Below, piece after piece: positions 36,461 through 46,344 of a stretch of DNA of 64,000 nt (its first letter is position 1; the number at the start of each line of letters is the position of its first letter). This DNA is from Salinisphaera japonica YTM-1. Its GTDB lineage: Bacteria; Pseudomonadota; Gammaproteobacteria; Nevskiales; Salinisphaeraceae. The translations under genes and the position numbers were made by a program. The stretch is from NCBI RefSeq assembly GCF_003788585.1, contig NZ_AYKG01000001.1, forward strand, positions 186,001-250,000, given 5' to 3'. The notes beneath the pieces are model-generated. The model was not told the DNA's origin and did not search any database. It was given only the letters and a program-made list of their open reading frames with translations.

Positions 36461-37690
36461 CTAGAGGGTGTCGTTTTTTTCATCAGCCGCGGCATTGCCG
36501 CGATCCATGTCGGTGATGGCGGCTTCACCTTTCTGGGCCATGGATTCGAGCCGGCCGATCTGTTCGGACAGTTTGGGCAGCGCCTCGCGGCGATAGCGCG
36601 ACACCTCGTCGATCGCGCCCAGCACGTCAGCGAAGGCGTTCTCCAGCTGTTCCATATCCAGCATGGCCGAGGCACTGCGGTTCTGGATATCCACGCCCTG
36701 CGAGCGCAGCTGCGAGGCCGTGCCGGCGATCATGTCCGAGGTGGTCTTGTTGAGCGACTCTACCCGGTCGAGCACGAGGCGCTGGTTGGCAAGCGCCAGC
36801 GCCACGGTCACGGCCACGTTCAGGGCCGACACGGTGACGTTGAGCGCGCGGTCCACGCCGCGCATCAGCTCACGGTTGTTGCGAATGACAACTTCCAGGG
36901 CCAGCACGCCCTGCTGGCTGACGGCCAGCTGCTGCTGCAGGTCAACCACGCGCTGGCGCAGCGGGAAGATGAGTTCTTCCTCGATGAAGCGACGTTTGGC
37001 GTTGTCGGTGTCGAGGCCGTCGCCGGCCTTGACCAGCCGTTGATCGATGAGCTGACCGAGCGCGATCTGGCGTTTGAGTTGGGACAGGGTCGCCCGCATG
37101 GCGTCCTGGTCGTCGGCCAGGGTGACGTTGTCGCGGGCCAGCATGTCCTTGCCGGATTCCAAGTCACGAATGATGGCGTCGATGGCTTCCTGCGCGGTTT
37201 CGAACTTCTGGAAATAGCGTTGCAGCCGGTCGCCCACACCCGGAATGAAGGATAGACGCCGCGCCAGGCCCGAGTCGCGCAGCTTGTGGCGATTGGGATC
37301 GAGATCGGTCATGCGCCCGCGCAGGTCGGTCAATGCCTTGGCCACGGGGCCGCCGTCCTCGCCGTGCTGGGCCAGCTGACGGATCGGGGTCTGGAGCATC
37401 GCACTGCGATGGGCGGCCTGGCGCTGGATTTCAGCGCCCATGCCGTCCACGGCCTCGCGCTTGGCGTGTGCGGCCGCGGCCTGCTCGTCGTCCATGGCCA
37501 GCACATCGGCCACGAAGGCATCGGCCGTGGCGGCCAACTCCGGGTCTTCGGGCTCGGCTGCCGGAGGCGCTTCGGGCGCGGTATCCGGCGTCTGGGCATC
37601 AATATCGCGTGCAATCTCGTCGATGGGTAACGACAGGCTGAGCGGGCTGGCCGAGGCTGTGCGATTGTCGGGTTGGGTCGGATCACTCAT
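36461..37690 (-). CDS. TelA-family toxic-anion-resistance protein
   Basis: 409-residue cytoplasmic helical protein. After an acidic, Pro/Ala-rich N-terminus it shows the TelA core: RLSFIPGVGDRLQRYFQKFETAQEAIDAIIRDLESGKDML, then DNVTLADDQ and LRQRVVDLQQQLAVSQQGVLALEVVIRNNRELMRGVDRA, which is highly characteristic. TelA proteins are linked to tellurite and antibiotic tolerance; the mechanism is not known. It follows the XpaC-like gene by 15 bp, the classic xpaC-telA pairing. Confidence 0.93.
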   Translation of the reverse strand: MSDPTQPDNRTASASPLSLSLPIDEIARDIDAQTPDTAPEAPPAAEPEDPELAATADAFVADVLAMDDEQAAAAHAKREAVDGMGAEIQRQAAHRSAMLQTPIRQLAQHGEDGGPVAKALTDLRGRMTDLDPNRHKLRDSGLARRLSFIPGVGDRLQRYFQKFETAQEAIDAIIRDLESGKDMLARDNVTLADDQDAMRATLSQLKRQIALGQLIDQRLVKAGDGLDTDNAKRRFIEEELIFPLRQRVVDLQQQLAVSQQGVLALEVVIRNNRELMRGVDRALNVTVSALNVAVTVALALANQRLVLDRVESLNKTTSDMIAGTASQLRSQGVDIQNRSASAMLDMEQLENAFADVLGAIDEVSRYRREALPKLSEQIGRLESMAQKGEAAITDMDRGNAAADEKNDTL

Positions 37691-37705
37691 AGTCAGCTCT
37701 TTCGG

Positions 37706-38647
37706 TCAGCTCTTGTGGCCGTAACGCTCGGCCTGGGCAAGAAAGCGTTGCAGATCATTCAGCGCTTGATCGGCATCCAGGGCCGCCTGTGGCCGGTCGG
37801 TCTGTACGCGGGCCATGACGACGGCCGCGTTGTCCAGCGTGGTCATGGCCGCCTCGTTGCGGGCGGTGAGATCACCCAGGCGGCGCTCGGTATCGGTGAC
37901 GAGCGCCAGCCGCTGATTCAACGCCTCACGTTCGTCGGCATGGCTCGTGTGTTTGGTTTGCTTGAGCCGGCGCCGGACATACGCCGTGTCGATACCGAGA
38001 ACGCCCGCGGCCAGGCTGTGCATGGCGCCCAGGTTATCGGCGGCGGCCATACAGACTTCCCCCACCATCGCACGCGAGCGCCCATGGGTAAGCTCGCGCG
38101 CATCGAACTTCGCTGCCAGCGTGTCGAGTACGCGGGTGTAGCGGGTATAAAGCCGATCCGCCTGGCCGGCCAGGTCGGCCCGCTGCACCTCGAGCAGGCG
38201 TTTCTTGGCCGCACACAAGGCCCGAACGACGTTATCAGCATCAACCGGCGGACGCTCCGGGTCCAGCTCTGCGGTGCCGGCTTCGCGTTCGGCGCGCTCA
38301 CGCTCGGCCTGTTTGGCCCGGGCCTCGGCTTCGATACGAGCCTGATCCGACTGGTTCTTGCGACGGGCCAGCCAGCCACGCCAGCGCCGCTCCACCGGCA
38401 CCTCGATGGCAATCGCCAACAGGCCCAGCACCCAGCCGTTGAAGCTCGGGCTGAAACCGCCCCAGAGCGAGGTCAACCATAGCGCAAACGCCAGAAACGG
38501 CAGGCCGAAAACATATCGCAGAATCGCGCGCCAGCGCGTGGGCGGTACAGCCGGCACGGCCATGCGCGGGTCGATCATGCCGATCAGGAACCAGGGCAAG
38601 CACGACAGAAACAGGCCGTAAGAAAATCCTTGTAGAAAACCGAACAT
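37706..38647 (-). CDS. XpaC-like membrane protein, partner of TelA
   Basis: 313 residues with three N-terminal hydrophobic segments (about 5-25, 45-62 and 67-88), then a long charged helix region (QARIEAEARAKQAERERAER) and an alpha-helical domain ending LNDLQRFLAQAERYG. This is the 5-bromo-4-chloroindolyl-phosphate hydrolysis (XpaC) family, commonly next to telA. The historical enzyme name is not supported by any active site I can see; a scaffold for TelA is more likely. Confidence 0.8.
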   Translation of the reverse strand: MFGFLQGFSYGLFLSCLPWFLIGMIDPRMAVPAVPPTRWRAILRYVFGLPFLAFALWLTSLWGGFSPSFNGWVLGLLAIAIEVPVERRWRGWLARRKNQSDQARIEAEARAKQAERERAEREAGTAELDPERPPVDADNVVRALCAAKKRLLEVQRADLAGQADRLYTRYTRVLDTLAAKFDARELTHGRSRAMVGEVCMAAADNLGAMHSLAAGVLGIDTAYVRRRLKQTKHTSHADEREALNQRLALVTDTERRLGDLTARNEAAMTTLDNAAVVMARVQTDRPQAALDADQALNDLQRFLAQAERYGHKS

Positions 38648-38745
38648 GAGCGCTTGTTATTGAGCCGTTGCCGAGTATTCCTTGTTATGGGGTGTATGGC
38701 GTCAAACATCAAACCGGGCGCTGTCGGGTTGAACCCGCAGGCACG

Positions 38746-39666
38746 TCAGGGATAGGCGAAACGCACGGAGAGGCTGTTGTGATCGGATACGTCGGTCAGC
38801 GCCTCGGCGCCGATCCGGCCGGGCGTGATGACAGACAGGCCCCGATAATAGATATGATCCAGCGGCTGGTCGCCGTCGATTACGGCGCGGGTACGCGCAT
38901 CGTCGGTGGCGTTAAAAACAGCCTTGAGCCCGGCTTGATGGACGGTCTTTTCAAGCAGACGGGTACGGGCCAGGCTACGGCTGTTCATGTCGCCAGCCAG
39001 AATGATCGGCCCGGCGTGCTGTTCCAGAAGCGCGCCGATCGCGGCGAGCTGATCGCTGTAGTCGTCGAGCGTGAGCCATTCGAAATTCAGCAAATGAGCG
39101 TTGATCACGAGCAGGCGCGGGGCGCGGCCGGCGATCGGATATATCGTGGCCAGGCTGGCTTTCGGGGTAAGCCCGAATTCGCGGTGCTGGCTCACCAGGG
39201 CAATACGCCGGGTCGGCGCAACGCGCGAACCGGTAAGCACGCCGGTGGCCCGGCCGGACCCACAGCCCAGAATCGCGGCCGAAAAACTGGCCGCGAACAC
39301 GCCGGTGAGCTGCGCGGCGGCCAGACGCTGGCTTACCGTCCCGCCGGATACGGGCGCACACACTTCTTGGAGCGTGACGAGATCTGCATCACGCAGCAGC
39401 CTGGCAACGATTGCCCTGCCCCGGGCGCCGCCCCATTCGTCCGCCTGTGCTTTCTTGATATTCCAGTCGACGACACGGATATCGTTGGCCGATAGCGCCG
39501 TATTGCTGAAACCCGGGCCGGCCTGCGCCAGGCGTTGATCCGGCGAGGCCACACAGGCGGCAAGGCCCAGCGTGGCCACCAACAGGCCAACAACCGTCCG
39601 GCAGCGCTGCCCGACGGGCGCGCCTGACAAGCGCCGATCAGTCGTGAGGCGGTGTCGCGCGCTCAC
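38746..39666 (-). CDS. EEP-family lipoprotein (endonuclease/exonuclease/phosphatase fold)
   Basis: From a GTG at 39666 the N-terminus is a lipoprotein signal ending LGLAAC. The EEP domain starts IRVVDWNIKKAQADEW and has VTLQEV, LVINAHLLNFEW, IILAGDMNSRS and the final DHNSLSVRF, giving all catalytic residues. It should face the periplasm or outer membrane. The GTG start overlaps mscS by about 29 bp; the longer frame to 39837 would place a basic tail ahead of the signal. Substrate is unknown. Confidence 0.82.
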   Translation of the reverse strand: MSARHRLTTDRRLSGAPVGQRCRTVVGLLVATLGLAACVASPDQRLAQAGPGFSNTALSANDIRVVDWNIKKAQADEWGGARGRAIVARLLRDADLVTLQEVCAPVSGGTVSQRLAAAQLTGVFAASFSAAILGCGSGRATGVLTGSRVAPTRRIALVSQHREFGLTPKASLATIYPIAGRAPRLLVINAHLLNFEWLTLDDYSDQLAAIGALLEQHAGPIILAGDMNSRSLARTRLLEKTVHQAGLKAVFNATDDARTRAVIDGDQPLDHIYYRGLSVITPGRIGAEALTDVSDHNSLSVRFAYP

Positions 39667-40642
39667 GCGCCTCGGCTTTCCAACGCGGCTGGCTCGGGTT
39701 ATCGGGGTCGGCCGGCCAGCCTTCGCGCTGGCGGCTGCGATCGCCTTCCACGGCCTCGGTCTGGTCGTGCCAGAGGGTGACCTGGGTTGGGTACGGCATA
39801 TCGATATGCGCGTCGTCCAGCGCTTTCTTGATTGCACGAATCACCTGCGACTGTACGCGCACCACATCGGCGCGGCGGCTGTCGGTCCACCAGCGCACGC
39901 GGATGGTGGTCCAGCTGGCGGCCAGATCCCAGGCAAACGCCTCGGCGGCCGGCTCGGCCTGCACTTCATCGATATCGGCCAGGGCCGTGCGAATCGCCTG
40001 GCACGCGACGTCGATATCATCGCCATAGCCGATACCCACGTCGTACTGGCTCCGACGCTTGTTGTGTGCGGTCTTGACCAGCACCGCGTTGGTATAGACG
40101 TTGCTGTTGGGCATGACGACATTCTGGCCGTCATAGGTGCGAATGATCGTGGCGCGGGTCTCGATGCGCTCGACCGTGCCTTCGTAGCCGTCAATCTCGA
40201 TCTGGTCATTGATATTGAACGGCTGGCGCAGAAGGATCAGCAGCCCGGCCAGCCAGTTCTGCAGAATATCCTTGAACGCGAAACCGATCGCGATCGAGCT
40301 GACGCCCAACCCGGCGATGAGATCACCCGGGTTCAGCGTCGGCACGACGATGGTCGCAGCCAGCAGGAAACCCAGAACCATCACCACCCATTTGACGAAA
40401 CCGCCCAGCACCTCACCCAGGTTATGGCGCGAGCGCCGCGCGCCCTGGCCGATGACCAGTCGCTTGGCGAGTGCGGCCAGGCCGATGAAAATCACGAATA
40501 CAACGATCGCGACCACAATGTTCGGCAACAGCCGCACGGCTCCGTCGACCCAACTGTCCAAGCGCTCGATGATCACACCCGGATCGAGATCGAGCGTCTG
40601 TGGTTGGTCCGCGGGAGAGGATTCAGGGCTCGGCATGGGCAA
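39638..40642 (-). CDS. MscS-family mechanosensitive channel
   Basis: 334-residue inner-membrane channel protecting against hypo-osmotic shock. Two or three N-terminal helices (NIVVAIVVFVIFIGLAALAKR; WVVMVLGFLLAATIVV) precede the pore helix AGLGVSSIAIGFAFKDILQNWLAGLLIL and the beta domain NDQIEIDGYEGTVERIETRATIIRTYDGQNVVMPNSNVY, which are textbook MscS. The C-terminal tail is polar and Pro-rich. It is upstream of, and probably cotranscribed with, the EEP lipoprotein gene. Confidence 0.95.
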   Translation of the reverse strand: MPMPSPESSPADQPQTLDLDPGVIIERLDSWVDGAVRLLPNIVVAIVVFVIFIGLAALAKRLVIGQGARRSRHNLGEVLGGFVKWVVMVLGFLLAATIVVPTLNPGDLIAGLGVSSIAIGFAFKDILQNWLAGLLILLRQPFNINDQIEIDGYEGTVERIETRATIIRTYDGQNVVMPNSNVYTNAVLVKTAHNKRRSQYDVGIGYGDDIDVACQAIRTALADIDEVQAEPAAEAFAWDLAASWTTIRVRWWTDSRRADVVRVQSQVIRAIKKALDDAHIDMPYPTQVTLWHDQTEAVEGDRSRQREGWPADPDNPSQPRWKAEARERATPPHD

Positions 40643-40759
40643 AAGTCACGTTAGACACGATTCGTTCAGCCTACCGTATTAATCAACGCCAGCCACCGCG
40701 CCGGGCTGAAAAAGCCGGCGCGCCAGCCGCGTTTGGCCATCTTGGCGATATGCAGATCG

Positions 40760-42349
40760 CTAGAAGTAATAGCCCATGTTGATATTGAACAGGGTCTGGG
40801 TCTTGGGCCGATCACCAACGAGCGTGCCGTTGACGAAGGTTTCGTTCTTGCCCTGAATCAGGTCGAAATAGGTATACAGGTTGCCCGCGGCCAGCGCCGC
40901 CCCGGTGACGTTCTGCCAGGTGTTGGGCAACCCGCCCGATTTGTTGCCGATATAGGTGTAGTCGTTGTACACCTCAAGGCTGTCGAACGGGCCGAAATCG
41001 AGCTGGAACGTATAGCTGAGGTTACCCAGCCAGCTCGTGGCCTCGGTGGGAATGACGTAGTTGGTGTTGAAGTAGCCCGTACCCAGTACGTCTTCGTTGC
41101 CGTCCAGGTCATACTCGTAGCGCGCGGCCTCAAGCATGACTTCCCAGGGGCCGTAGTTGCCGTGCAGGTGAAGCGCACCGGCCAGATTGTCGCCGTAGTA
41201 TTCGGTGGTGGCATCGTTGTAGATGAAGCCATACTGGCCGGAGACACCGATCTCGCTGACGTAATCCTTGGCGTGTTGCCAGTTGTAAGCGGCCCGCAGG
41301 TTCGTGGTGTTGGTTTCCTGTACCGACTGGCCATAACCGTCGACGAAATTGTTCCGGGCCAGCCCGCCATCTGCCTGTGTGGCCGGTACGGCGTTGCCGT
41401 CGTCGTCGTTGATCTGCGGCATGATGCCGATCGGATCCACCGAGTAGCGGTCGTTGCCGTTGTTTTCCGAGTTCTTGAAGAACGCGGCCTGGAAGTCCCA
41501 CTGACCGGGCGTGGCAACGTATTTGACACCGATATCGTAGTCGTCCTCGAAACCGGTGTAATAGTTGCTGGAGAAATAGAAGTTGTTCGAGGCGTACGGC
41601 AGAATGCCAAACGGCACGCGGGTCAGGCCGATCTCGATATGTTGATCGTCGTTGAACTCGTAGCCCACCCAGCCGTGATGTAGCGCGCGCCAGGTGTTGT
41701 AGAACCGGTACTCGGCCGAGAACAACAGGCCGTCGATATCGGCATCCATGTTGATACGAAACGTATCCATGCCGATATCGCCGCCCCGATCCTTCTGGCC
41801 GTCATTGAACTCGGCATAGGTGGCGTTAAAGCGCAGTGCCCCGCCCACTTTCACGGTCTTGGACTGCTTCTTGTCGTAGACATCGCCGGCGATATCGCGC
41901 ACGTCCTGTTCGCTACGCGGCCCGCCGGCGCCGGTCTTGAATTGTATGCCGGCAAGCGTGCCGACCTCGTGCCCTGACCCGGACTCATCGGCCGCGACAC
42001 TCGTGCCGCTTGATGTGTCGTCGGCGTTATTGGCGTCGGTGGCTTGTTGTTCGTCGCCGCTGGCGTCGCCGCCGGTGGCATCACCGGCTTCGGCGCTGCC
42101 CTGGGAATTGCCCTGGCCGACACCCTGGGCGAGCTGGGTCTGCTGGCCGCTGGCCGTTTTGCCCGACGTATCTTCGGCCAGGCGTGATTCGAGTGCATGT
42201 ACCCGCTCACGCAACGGCTCGAGCTTTTCGAGTTGTGCCTTGAGCGCTTCAAGTTCGGCACGCATGTCTTTCTGGCTCTCGGCATCCATTGCCTGTACCG
42301 GCAACGACAGTGCACTCAGAGCCATCCCCCACAGAATGGCGTTTTTCAC
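40760..42349 (-). CDS. Outer-membrane porin, DcaP-like
   Basis: About 529 residues from the GTG at 42349, which follows an aggggg ribosome-binding site and starts a signal peptide VKNAILWGMALSALSLPVQA. The mature N-terminus is a coiled coil (DMRAELEALKAQLEKLEPLRERVHALESRLAE), then a Ser/Thr/Asp linker, then a 16-strand-like barrel rich in Tyr/Phe ending NINMGYYF with terminal Phe. That layout matches DcaP-type trimeric channels for organic acids. The next gene upstream is another barrel. Confidence 0.8.
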   Translation of the reverse strand: MKNAILWGMALSALSLPVQAMDAESQKDMRAELEALKAQLEKLEPLRERVHALESRLAEDTSGKTASGQQTQLAQGVGQGNSQGSAEAGDATGGDASGDEQQATDANNADDTSSGTSVAADESGSGHEVGTLAGIQFKTGAGGPRSEQDVRDIAGDVYDKKQSKTVKVGGALRFNATYAEFNDGQKDRGGDIGMDTFRINMDADIDGLLFSAEYRFYNTWRALHHGWVGYEFNDDQHIEIGLTRVPFGILPYASNNFYFSSNYYTGFEDDYDIGVKYVATPGQWDFQAAFFKNSENNGNDRYSVDPIGIMPQINDDDGNAVPATQADGGLARNNFVDGYGQSVQETNTTNLRAAYNWQHAKDYVSEIGVSGQYGFIYNDATTEYYGDNLAGALHLHGNYGPWEVMLEAARYEYDLDGNEDVLGTGYFNTNYVIPTEATSWLGNLSYTFQLDFGPFDSLEVYNDYTYIGNKSGGLPNTWQNVTGAALAAGNLYTYFDLIQGKNETFVNGTLVGDRPKTQTLFNINMGYYF

Positions 42350-42415
42350 TGGTTTCCCCCTATCGTGGCGCTCCCCGCGCCGTCCCTGGCTGAAGGTTAG
42401 CATTGCCGCTGTTAG

Positions 42416-43846
42416 TCAGAACATGACCGTGGCGAACAAAACGCCGACGTGCGAGACCTGATCGGCATTCTGGTCGTCGGGAAAACTCTGCGTGGCCCCG
42501 TCATCGGGCACGGCGAAGCCGTAGACGGCCTGCAGGATCAGGTGCTTGTTGACGTTGAAGTTCATGTAGAAATCGAGCTCTTTGGCAAAATTGCGGCTCG
42601 TGATGCCCGCCGATTCCTGGGCGTTGTGATAAGAAAACCGATAAGCGATGGCGCCGCCATTCAAGCGATCGGTGAAATGGAGCTTGGTCTTGACCATATC
42701 CACGTCAAGATTGCTGTTGAACAGCTGAAACTCGCCCACGACCTCGCCCATGTACCAGTTGCCCCAGCCCCCGGACCAGTCGTAGTACACCGTGTTGTAG
42801 TTGGCGGAAAACTCGGCGCGGCGATAAATCAGCTGGGGATCCAGCCACGTGTTCTGGAACTTGTAGGAGGCCTCGGCATACCAGCCCGAATCGTCGATAT
42901 CATTCTTGGGGTTGGATTCGTAGACGTACTGCCCGCCGATGGCGAGATTCTTGAGCGCGGGTATCGGCTTGCCCTTGGCGCGCAGATTGTAGATGTCGGT
43001 CCCGTCCAGTGCCGGCACGTTGCTCTTGTAGGTTTTCAAGTACGCCGCCCCCAGCTCGGCCCGGCCGGTGAAGCGATAATGCACGTTGGCTCCGTAGCTG
43101 CGTGTTTCATCGTCACGGCCCGGGCGAAACTGATCCTGCTCCAGATAGAACAGATCGCCGTGCCAGCCATGCGAGTCGATGGTGGCGACGGCGGCTTTCT
43201 CGAAGGCCTCGCTCACGCCGTTGTAGTAGCCGCCCTGCTTGCCCGTATCGAAATAGCCGTCGCCGACGAGAAAGCCCTCACCGAAGGCGAAATCCATACG
43301 CCCGGCGGCGAACTGCAAGGCATCCTCGCCCAGTGAATCGGCAAACAGCTGCCCGCTGTTCCAGCCGAGATAGGCTTGATCCAGGCGTAGTGCCTCGGGG
43401 TGATTGGGTGTAGCCCCGGTGTTATCGCCAAAGCCGCTACCGCGGGTGATGTTGTAGACCGCCGATGCCCCGCCGAAGACGCGCCCGCCTTCGGCCCACG
43501 TGTAGTCAGCGCGCAGAACCGGCAGGCCTGAATGCTCCCACCAGGCGTTGTCCTCGTTGACCGGGTTACCGCCGATGCTCACGTTGCTGCCGTAGTTGGC
43601 ATTCTTGGAGGCAACGCCGGACAGGAACAACGTCAGACCCCACCGCAGCTTCAGGCCGGGCCCGTCATCGTCACCGTAAAAGACGTTCGTGGCATCCGGC
43701 TGTTGCAGGCCCGCGTCGAAGTAATCCAGATCGACCACCGTGGTCGATGCCTTGGACTTGTTCGGGCCTCGCGCCTGTGCGGCCGGCACACACAGGGGCC
43801 CGGTGGCCGCGAGCACGGTGAGGCCGTATCCGATGTTGCGAATCAT
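42416..43846 (-). CDS. Outer-membrane beta-barrel protein
   Basis: 476 residues: signal peptide MIRNIGYGLTVLAATGPLCV...AQA, then alternating Tyr/aromatic strands throughout (LRLDQAYLGWNSGQLF; GWYAEASYKFQNTWLDPQLIYRR; GGAIAYRFSYHNAQE) and a C-terminal HVGVLFATVMF with final Phe, so an outer-membrane barrel. It resembles alginate-export or DUF1302-type barrels, but I cannot name a substrate. It lies 67 bp upstream of the DcaP-like gene on the same strand and may be in its operon. Confidence 0.75.
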   Translation of the reverse strand: MIRNIGYGLTVLAATGPLCVPAAQARGPNKSKASTTVVDLDYFDAGLQQPDATNVFYGDDDGPGLKLRWGLTLFLSGVASKNANYGSNVSIGGNPVNEDNAWWEHSGLPVLRADYTWAEGGRVFGGASAVYNITRGSGFGDNTGATPNHPEALRLDQAYLGWNSGQLFADSLGEDALQFAAGRMDFAFGEGFLVGDGYFDTGKQGGYYNGVSEAFEKAAVATIDSHGWHGDLFYLEQDQFRPGRDDETRSYGANVHYRFTGRAELGAAYLKTYKSNVPALDGTDIYNLRAKGKPIPALKNLAIGGQYVYESNPKNDIDDSGWYAEASYKFQNTWLDPQLIYRRAEFSANYNTVYYDWSGGWGNWYMGEVVGEFQLFNSNLDVDMVKTKLHFTDRLNGGAIAYRFSYHNAQESAGITSRNFAKELDFYMNFNVNKHLILQAVYGFAVPDDGATQSFPDDQNADQVSHVGVLFATVMF

Positions 43847-44080
43847 AGATCAAGTCTGTGGCTTGCAGGCAGGGGAGAGCGTGACCGGCGCACACATGGG
43901 CCGAACCAGGACAGCTATCAGGATCGGGCCCGAGAATACACATTTAACAAGCTTAAAAAATACGGTTTTTTACGGAGCAAAACCTTTTTTTTCAAGCCAG
44001 CATCTACCACCAAAGAAGGCTCGTCAGCCGCCCGCGAATCGCTACACTGCCGCCTCCGGCCACGCCCTGAGTATTAGCCG

Positions 44081-45379
44081 ATGACTGACCGCTCTGTTCG
44101 TCACGCTGCTGCGCCCGCGGCCAACACGCCGGGCCGCGTGATGATTGCCAGCCTCGTTGGCACGACCATCGAGTTTTATGATTTCTATATCTTCGCCACG
44201 GCCGCTGCGCTGGTCATCGGGCCGGTGTTCTTTCCTTCGAACGACCCTACACTGACCACACTGGCTGCTTTCATGAGCTTCGGCCTGGCTTTTCTGGCGC
44301 GCCCGCTCGGTGGTCTGTTGTTCGGTCATTTCGGCGACCGGCTCGGGCGCAAGACCACGCTCGTGGCGAGCTTATTATTGATGGGCGTGGCGACAATCGG
44401 CATCGGGCTCGTGCCGGGCCATGCAACGATCGGCGTCTGGGCGCCGATCATTCTATGTATCTGTCGATTTGCCCAGGGCCTGGGTATTGGCGGGGAATGG
44501 GGCGGCGCTGCCCTGCTGGCCACGGAAAACGCACGCCCCGGCCAACGGGCATGGTTCGGCATGTTTCCCCAGCTGGGCCCGTCGTTGGGTTTTTTGTTGG
44601 CCAACGGCGTATTCCTGTTGATGCTGATCAGCCTGGACGACGATGCCTTCATGCGCTGGGGCTGGCGGGTGCCGTTCTTGCTGAGCGCGATTCTGGTCGT
44701 GGTCGGCCTGTACGTGCGTGTTTCGCTGACCGAATCACATGTCTTCAATCAGGCGCGTGCGAGTGATTCGCGGGCCGGGCTGCCCATCGCGCGCCTGTTG
44801 CGCCATGCGCGCCGGCCACTGATTCAAGGCACGTTGGTGATGGTGGCCTGCTACGCCATCTTCTATATCACGACGGTCTGGACGCTCAATCATGCGGTCG
44901 TGGTGCTGGGGCTGGCGCGCGGGCAGCTCATCGGGCTGCTGTGTATCGCGATCGTGGGCATGGCGATCGCGACGCCGATCTCTGCGCTGGCCGCCGACCG
45001 CTTTGGCCGTCGCCCGGTGCTCTTGGCAGGCCTCGTGTTCACGATCGGCGTGGGAGCAGCACTGGCCCCGCTGCTGGCATTCGGCACGAGCACTGGGGTA
45101 TTCGTGTTCTTTGCCCTGGGCCTGACGGCCATGGGCTGGATTTATGCGCCGATGGGCGCGCTATTGCCCGAACTCTTGCCAACCGACGTGCGCTACACGG
45201 GAGCCGCAATCGCTTACAGCCTGGCCGGTATATTCGGTGCTTCGCTGGCCCCCTATGCCGCCGAAGCGCTGTTGCATGCAGGCGGGCCGGCCTGGGTCGG
45301 CGCGTATGTCATGGCCATGGCCGCGATCAGTCTGGTCACGCTCGTGACTATCGACGAGACGAAAACACGTGAACTCTGA
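44081..45379 (+). CDS. MFS transporter, metabolite:H+ symporter (ProP/ShiA-like) family
   Basis: 432 residues, twelve hydrophobic segments. The start GTTIEFYDFYIFATAAALVIG and the A-motif GLLFGHFGDRLGRKTTL are hallmarks of the MHS subfamily, which imports betaine, citrate, shikimate and similar acids with protons. RFAQGLGIGGEWGGAALLATE is the second family signature. The long ProP C-terminal coiled coil is absent, so an osmosensing role is unlikely. The YihY gene overlaps its stop (TGATG). Confidence 0.92.
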   Translation: MTDRSVRHAAAPAANTPGRVMIASLVGTTIEFYDFYIFATAAALVIGPVFFPSNDPTLTTLAAFMSFGLAFLARPLGGLLFGHFGDRLGRKTTLVASLLLMGVATIGIGLVPGHATIGVWAPIILCICRFAQGLGIGGEWGGAALLATENARPGQRAWFGMFPQLGPSLGFLLANGVFLLMLISLDDDAFMRWGWRVPFLLSAILVVVGLYVRVSLTESHVFNQARASDSRAGLPIARLLRHARRPLIQGTLVMVACYAIFYITTVWTLNHAVVVLGLARGQLIGLLCIAIVGMAIATPISALAADRFGRRPVLLAGLVFTIGVGAALAPLLAFGTSTGVFVFFALGLTAMGWIYAPMGALLPELLPTDVRYTGAAIAYSLAGIFGASLAPYAAEALLHAGGPAWVGAYVMAMAAISLVTLVTIDETKTREL

Positions 45380-46344
45380 TGCCCCCCGGCCTGGCCTCGG
45401 GCATCATGGGCCCGGCTTTCAACACGAACCGGTCATCGATGTCTCACCGCGCCTCGCCCGAGGATAAGCCCCGCCGCATGCCTTGGCCCAGCGAGCTGAG
45501 CTGGGCCGAATGGCGTGACGTGCTGATCGCCGTGTTTCGGTCGATGGGCGATCAGCCGGTCACGGTCAACGCTTCGGCGATCTCGTTCCTGGCGCTGTTC
45601 GCGATTTTCTCGGCGGTATCGGCATTCGTGGCTTTTTACGGCTTGTTCGCCGATCCCGGTGTCGTCGTCTCTGACATGGAGGCCTTGGCGGGCTTTGTGC
45701 CGGCCGACGTGGTCATTTCCATGATCGGCCAGATGCAGGAGATCACTTCGCGCTCGACGTCCACGCTCTGGGCAGCCGGTATCTTCAGCCTGCTCGTTGC
45801 GCTCTGGTGTGCCCAGCAAGGCGTGGCCGCCCTGATGATCGCCCTGGACGGCGCTTACAAGACCGGGCGCCCGAAGCGACGCAGCGGCACGCTGGTTCGG
45901 TCGCTCGGCCTGGCGCTGGCGGTCATCAGCGGGCTGATCATCGTCTCCTTGCTGGCGATCGGCCTGCCCGTATGGGCCCAGGTGGCCGGCGCATCGCTGG
46001 CGCTCAGCGAATTCGCCCGGGCCGTGGGCATGACGCTGGGCGGGCTGGTGCTGTTCGGTGGCCTGGCCGCGCTGTATCGCTGGGTGCCGGATCGCGCGCC
46101 GGCGCCGCGCTGGCGCTGGGTCCGCATCGGCGCGGGCGTGGTGGTCTCGTTCTGGACCGTGGCCTCGATCCTGTTCTCGGTGTTTCTGGCCTACTCGGAT
46201 TCCTATACCGCCATGTATGGCTCGCTGTCCGGGGTGGTGCTGCTGTTGACGCTGACTTACGTCACCGTCGTCACGGTGATCGTGGGCGCGGAGTTCAATG
46301 CCCGCATCGAGCGTGAAGCCCGCACCCACTGCGCACGCTCATAG
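45379..46344 (+). CDS. YihY/BrkB-family membrane protein
   Basis: 321-residue inner-membrane protein with six hydrophobic segments. It starts (after a polar leader) ELSWAEWRDVLIAVFRSMGDQPVTVNASAISFLALFAIFSAVSAFVAFYG, and GVVLLLTLTYVTVVTVIVGAEFNARIER is the YihY end. Function is unknown despite the old ribonuclease BN label. The first ATG overlaps the MFS stop (TGATG); a second at 45439 (MSHRASP) is equally plausible. It is convergent with the AtoE-like gene, overlapping by 6 bp. Confidence 0.9.
   Translation: MPPGLASGIMGPAFNTNRSSMSHRASPEDKPRRMPWPSELSWAEWRDVLIAVFRSMGDQPVTVNASAISFLALFAIFSAVSAFVAFYGLFADPGVVVSDMEALAGFVPADVVISMIGQMQEITSRSTSTLWAAGIFSLLVALWCAQQGVAALMIALDGAYKTGRPKRRSGTLVRSLGLALAVISGLIIVSLLAIGLPVWAQVAGASLALSEFARAVGMTLGGLVLFGGLAALYRWVPDRAPAPRWRWVRIGAGVVVSFWTVASILFSVFLAYSDSYTAMYGSLSGVVLLLTLTYVTVVTVIVGAEFNARIEREARTHCARS

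Noticed and set aside
43965-44000. Possible terminator ggtttt...aaaacc with T-run upstream of the MFS gene
   Set aside because: The stem is six mostly A-T pairs and there is no plus-strand gene before it to terminate; it is more likely AT-rich promoter sequence.
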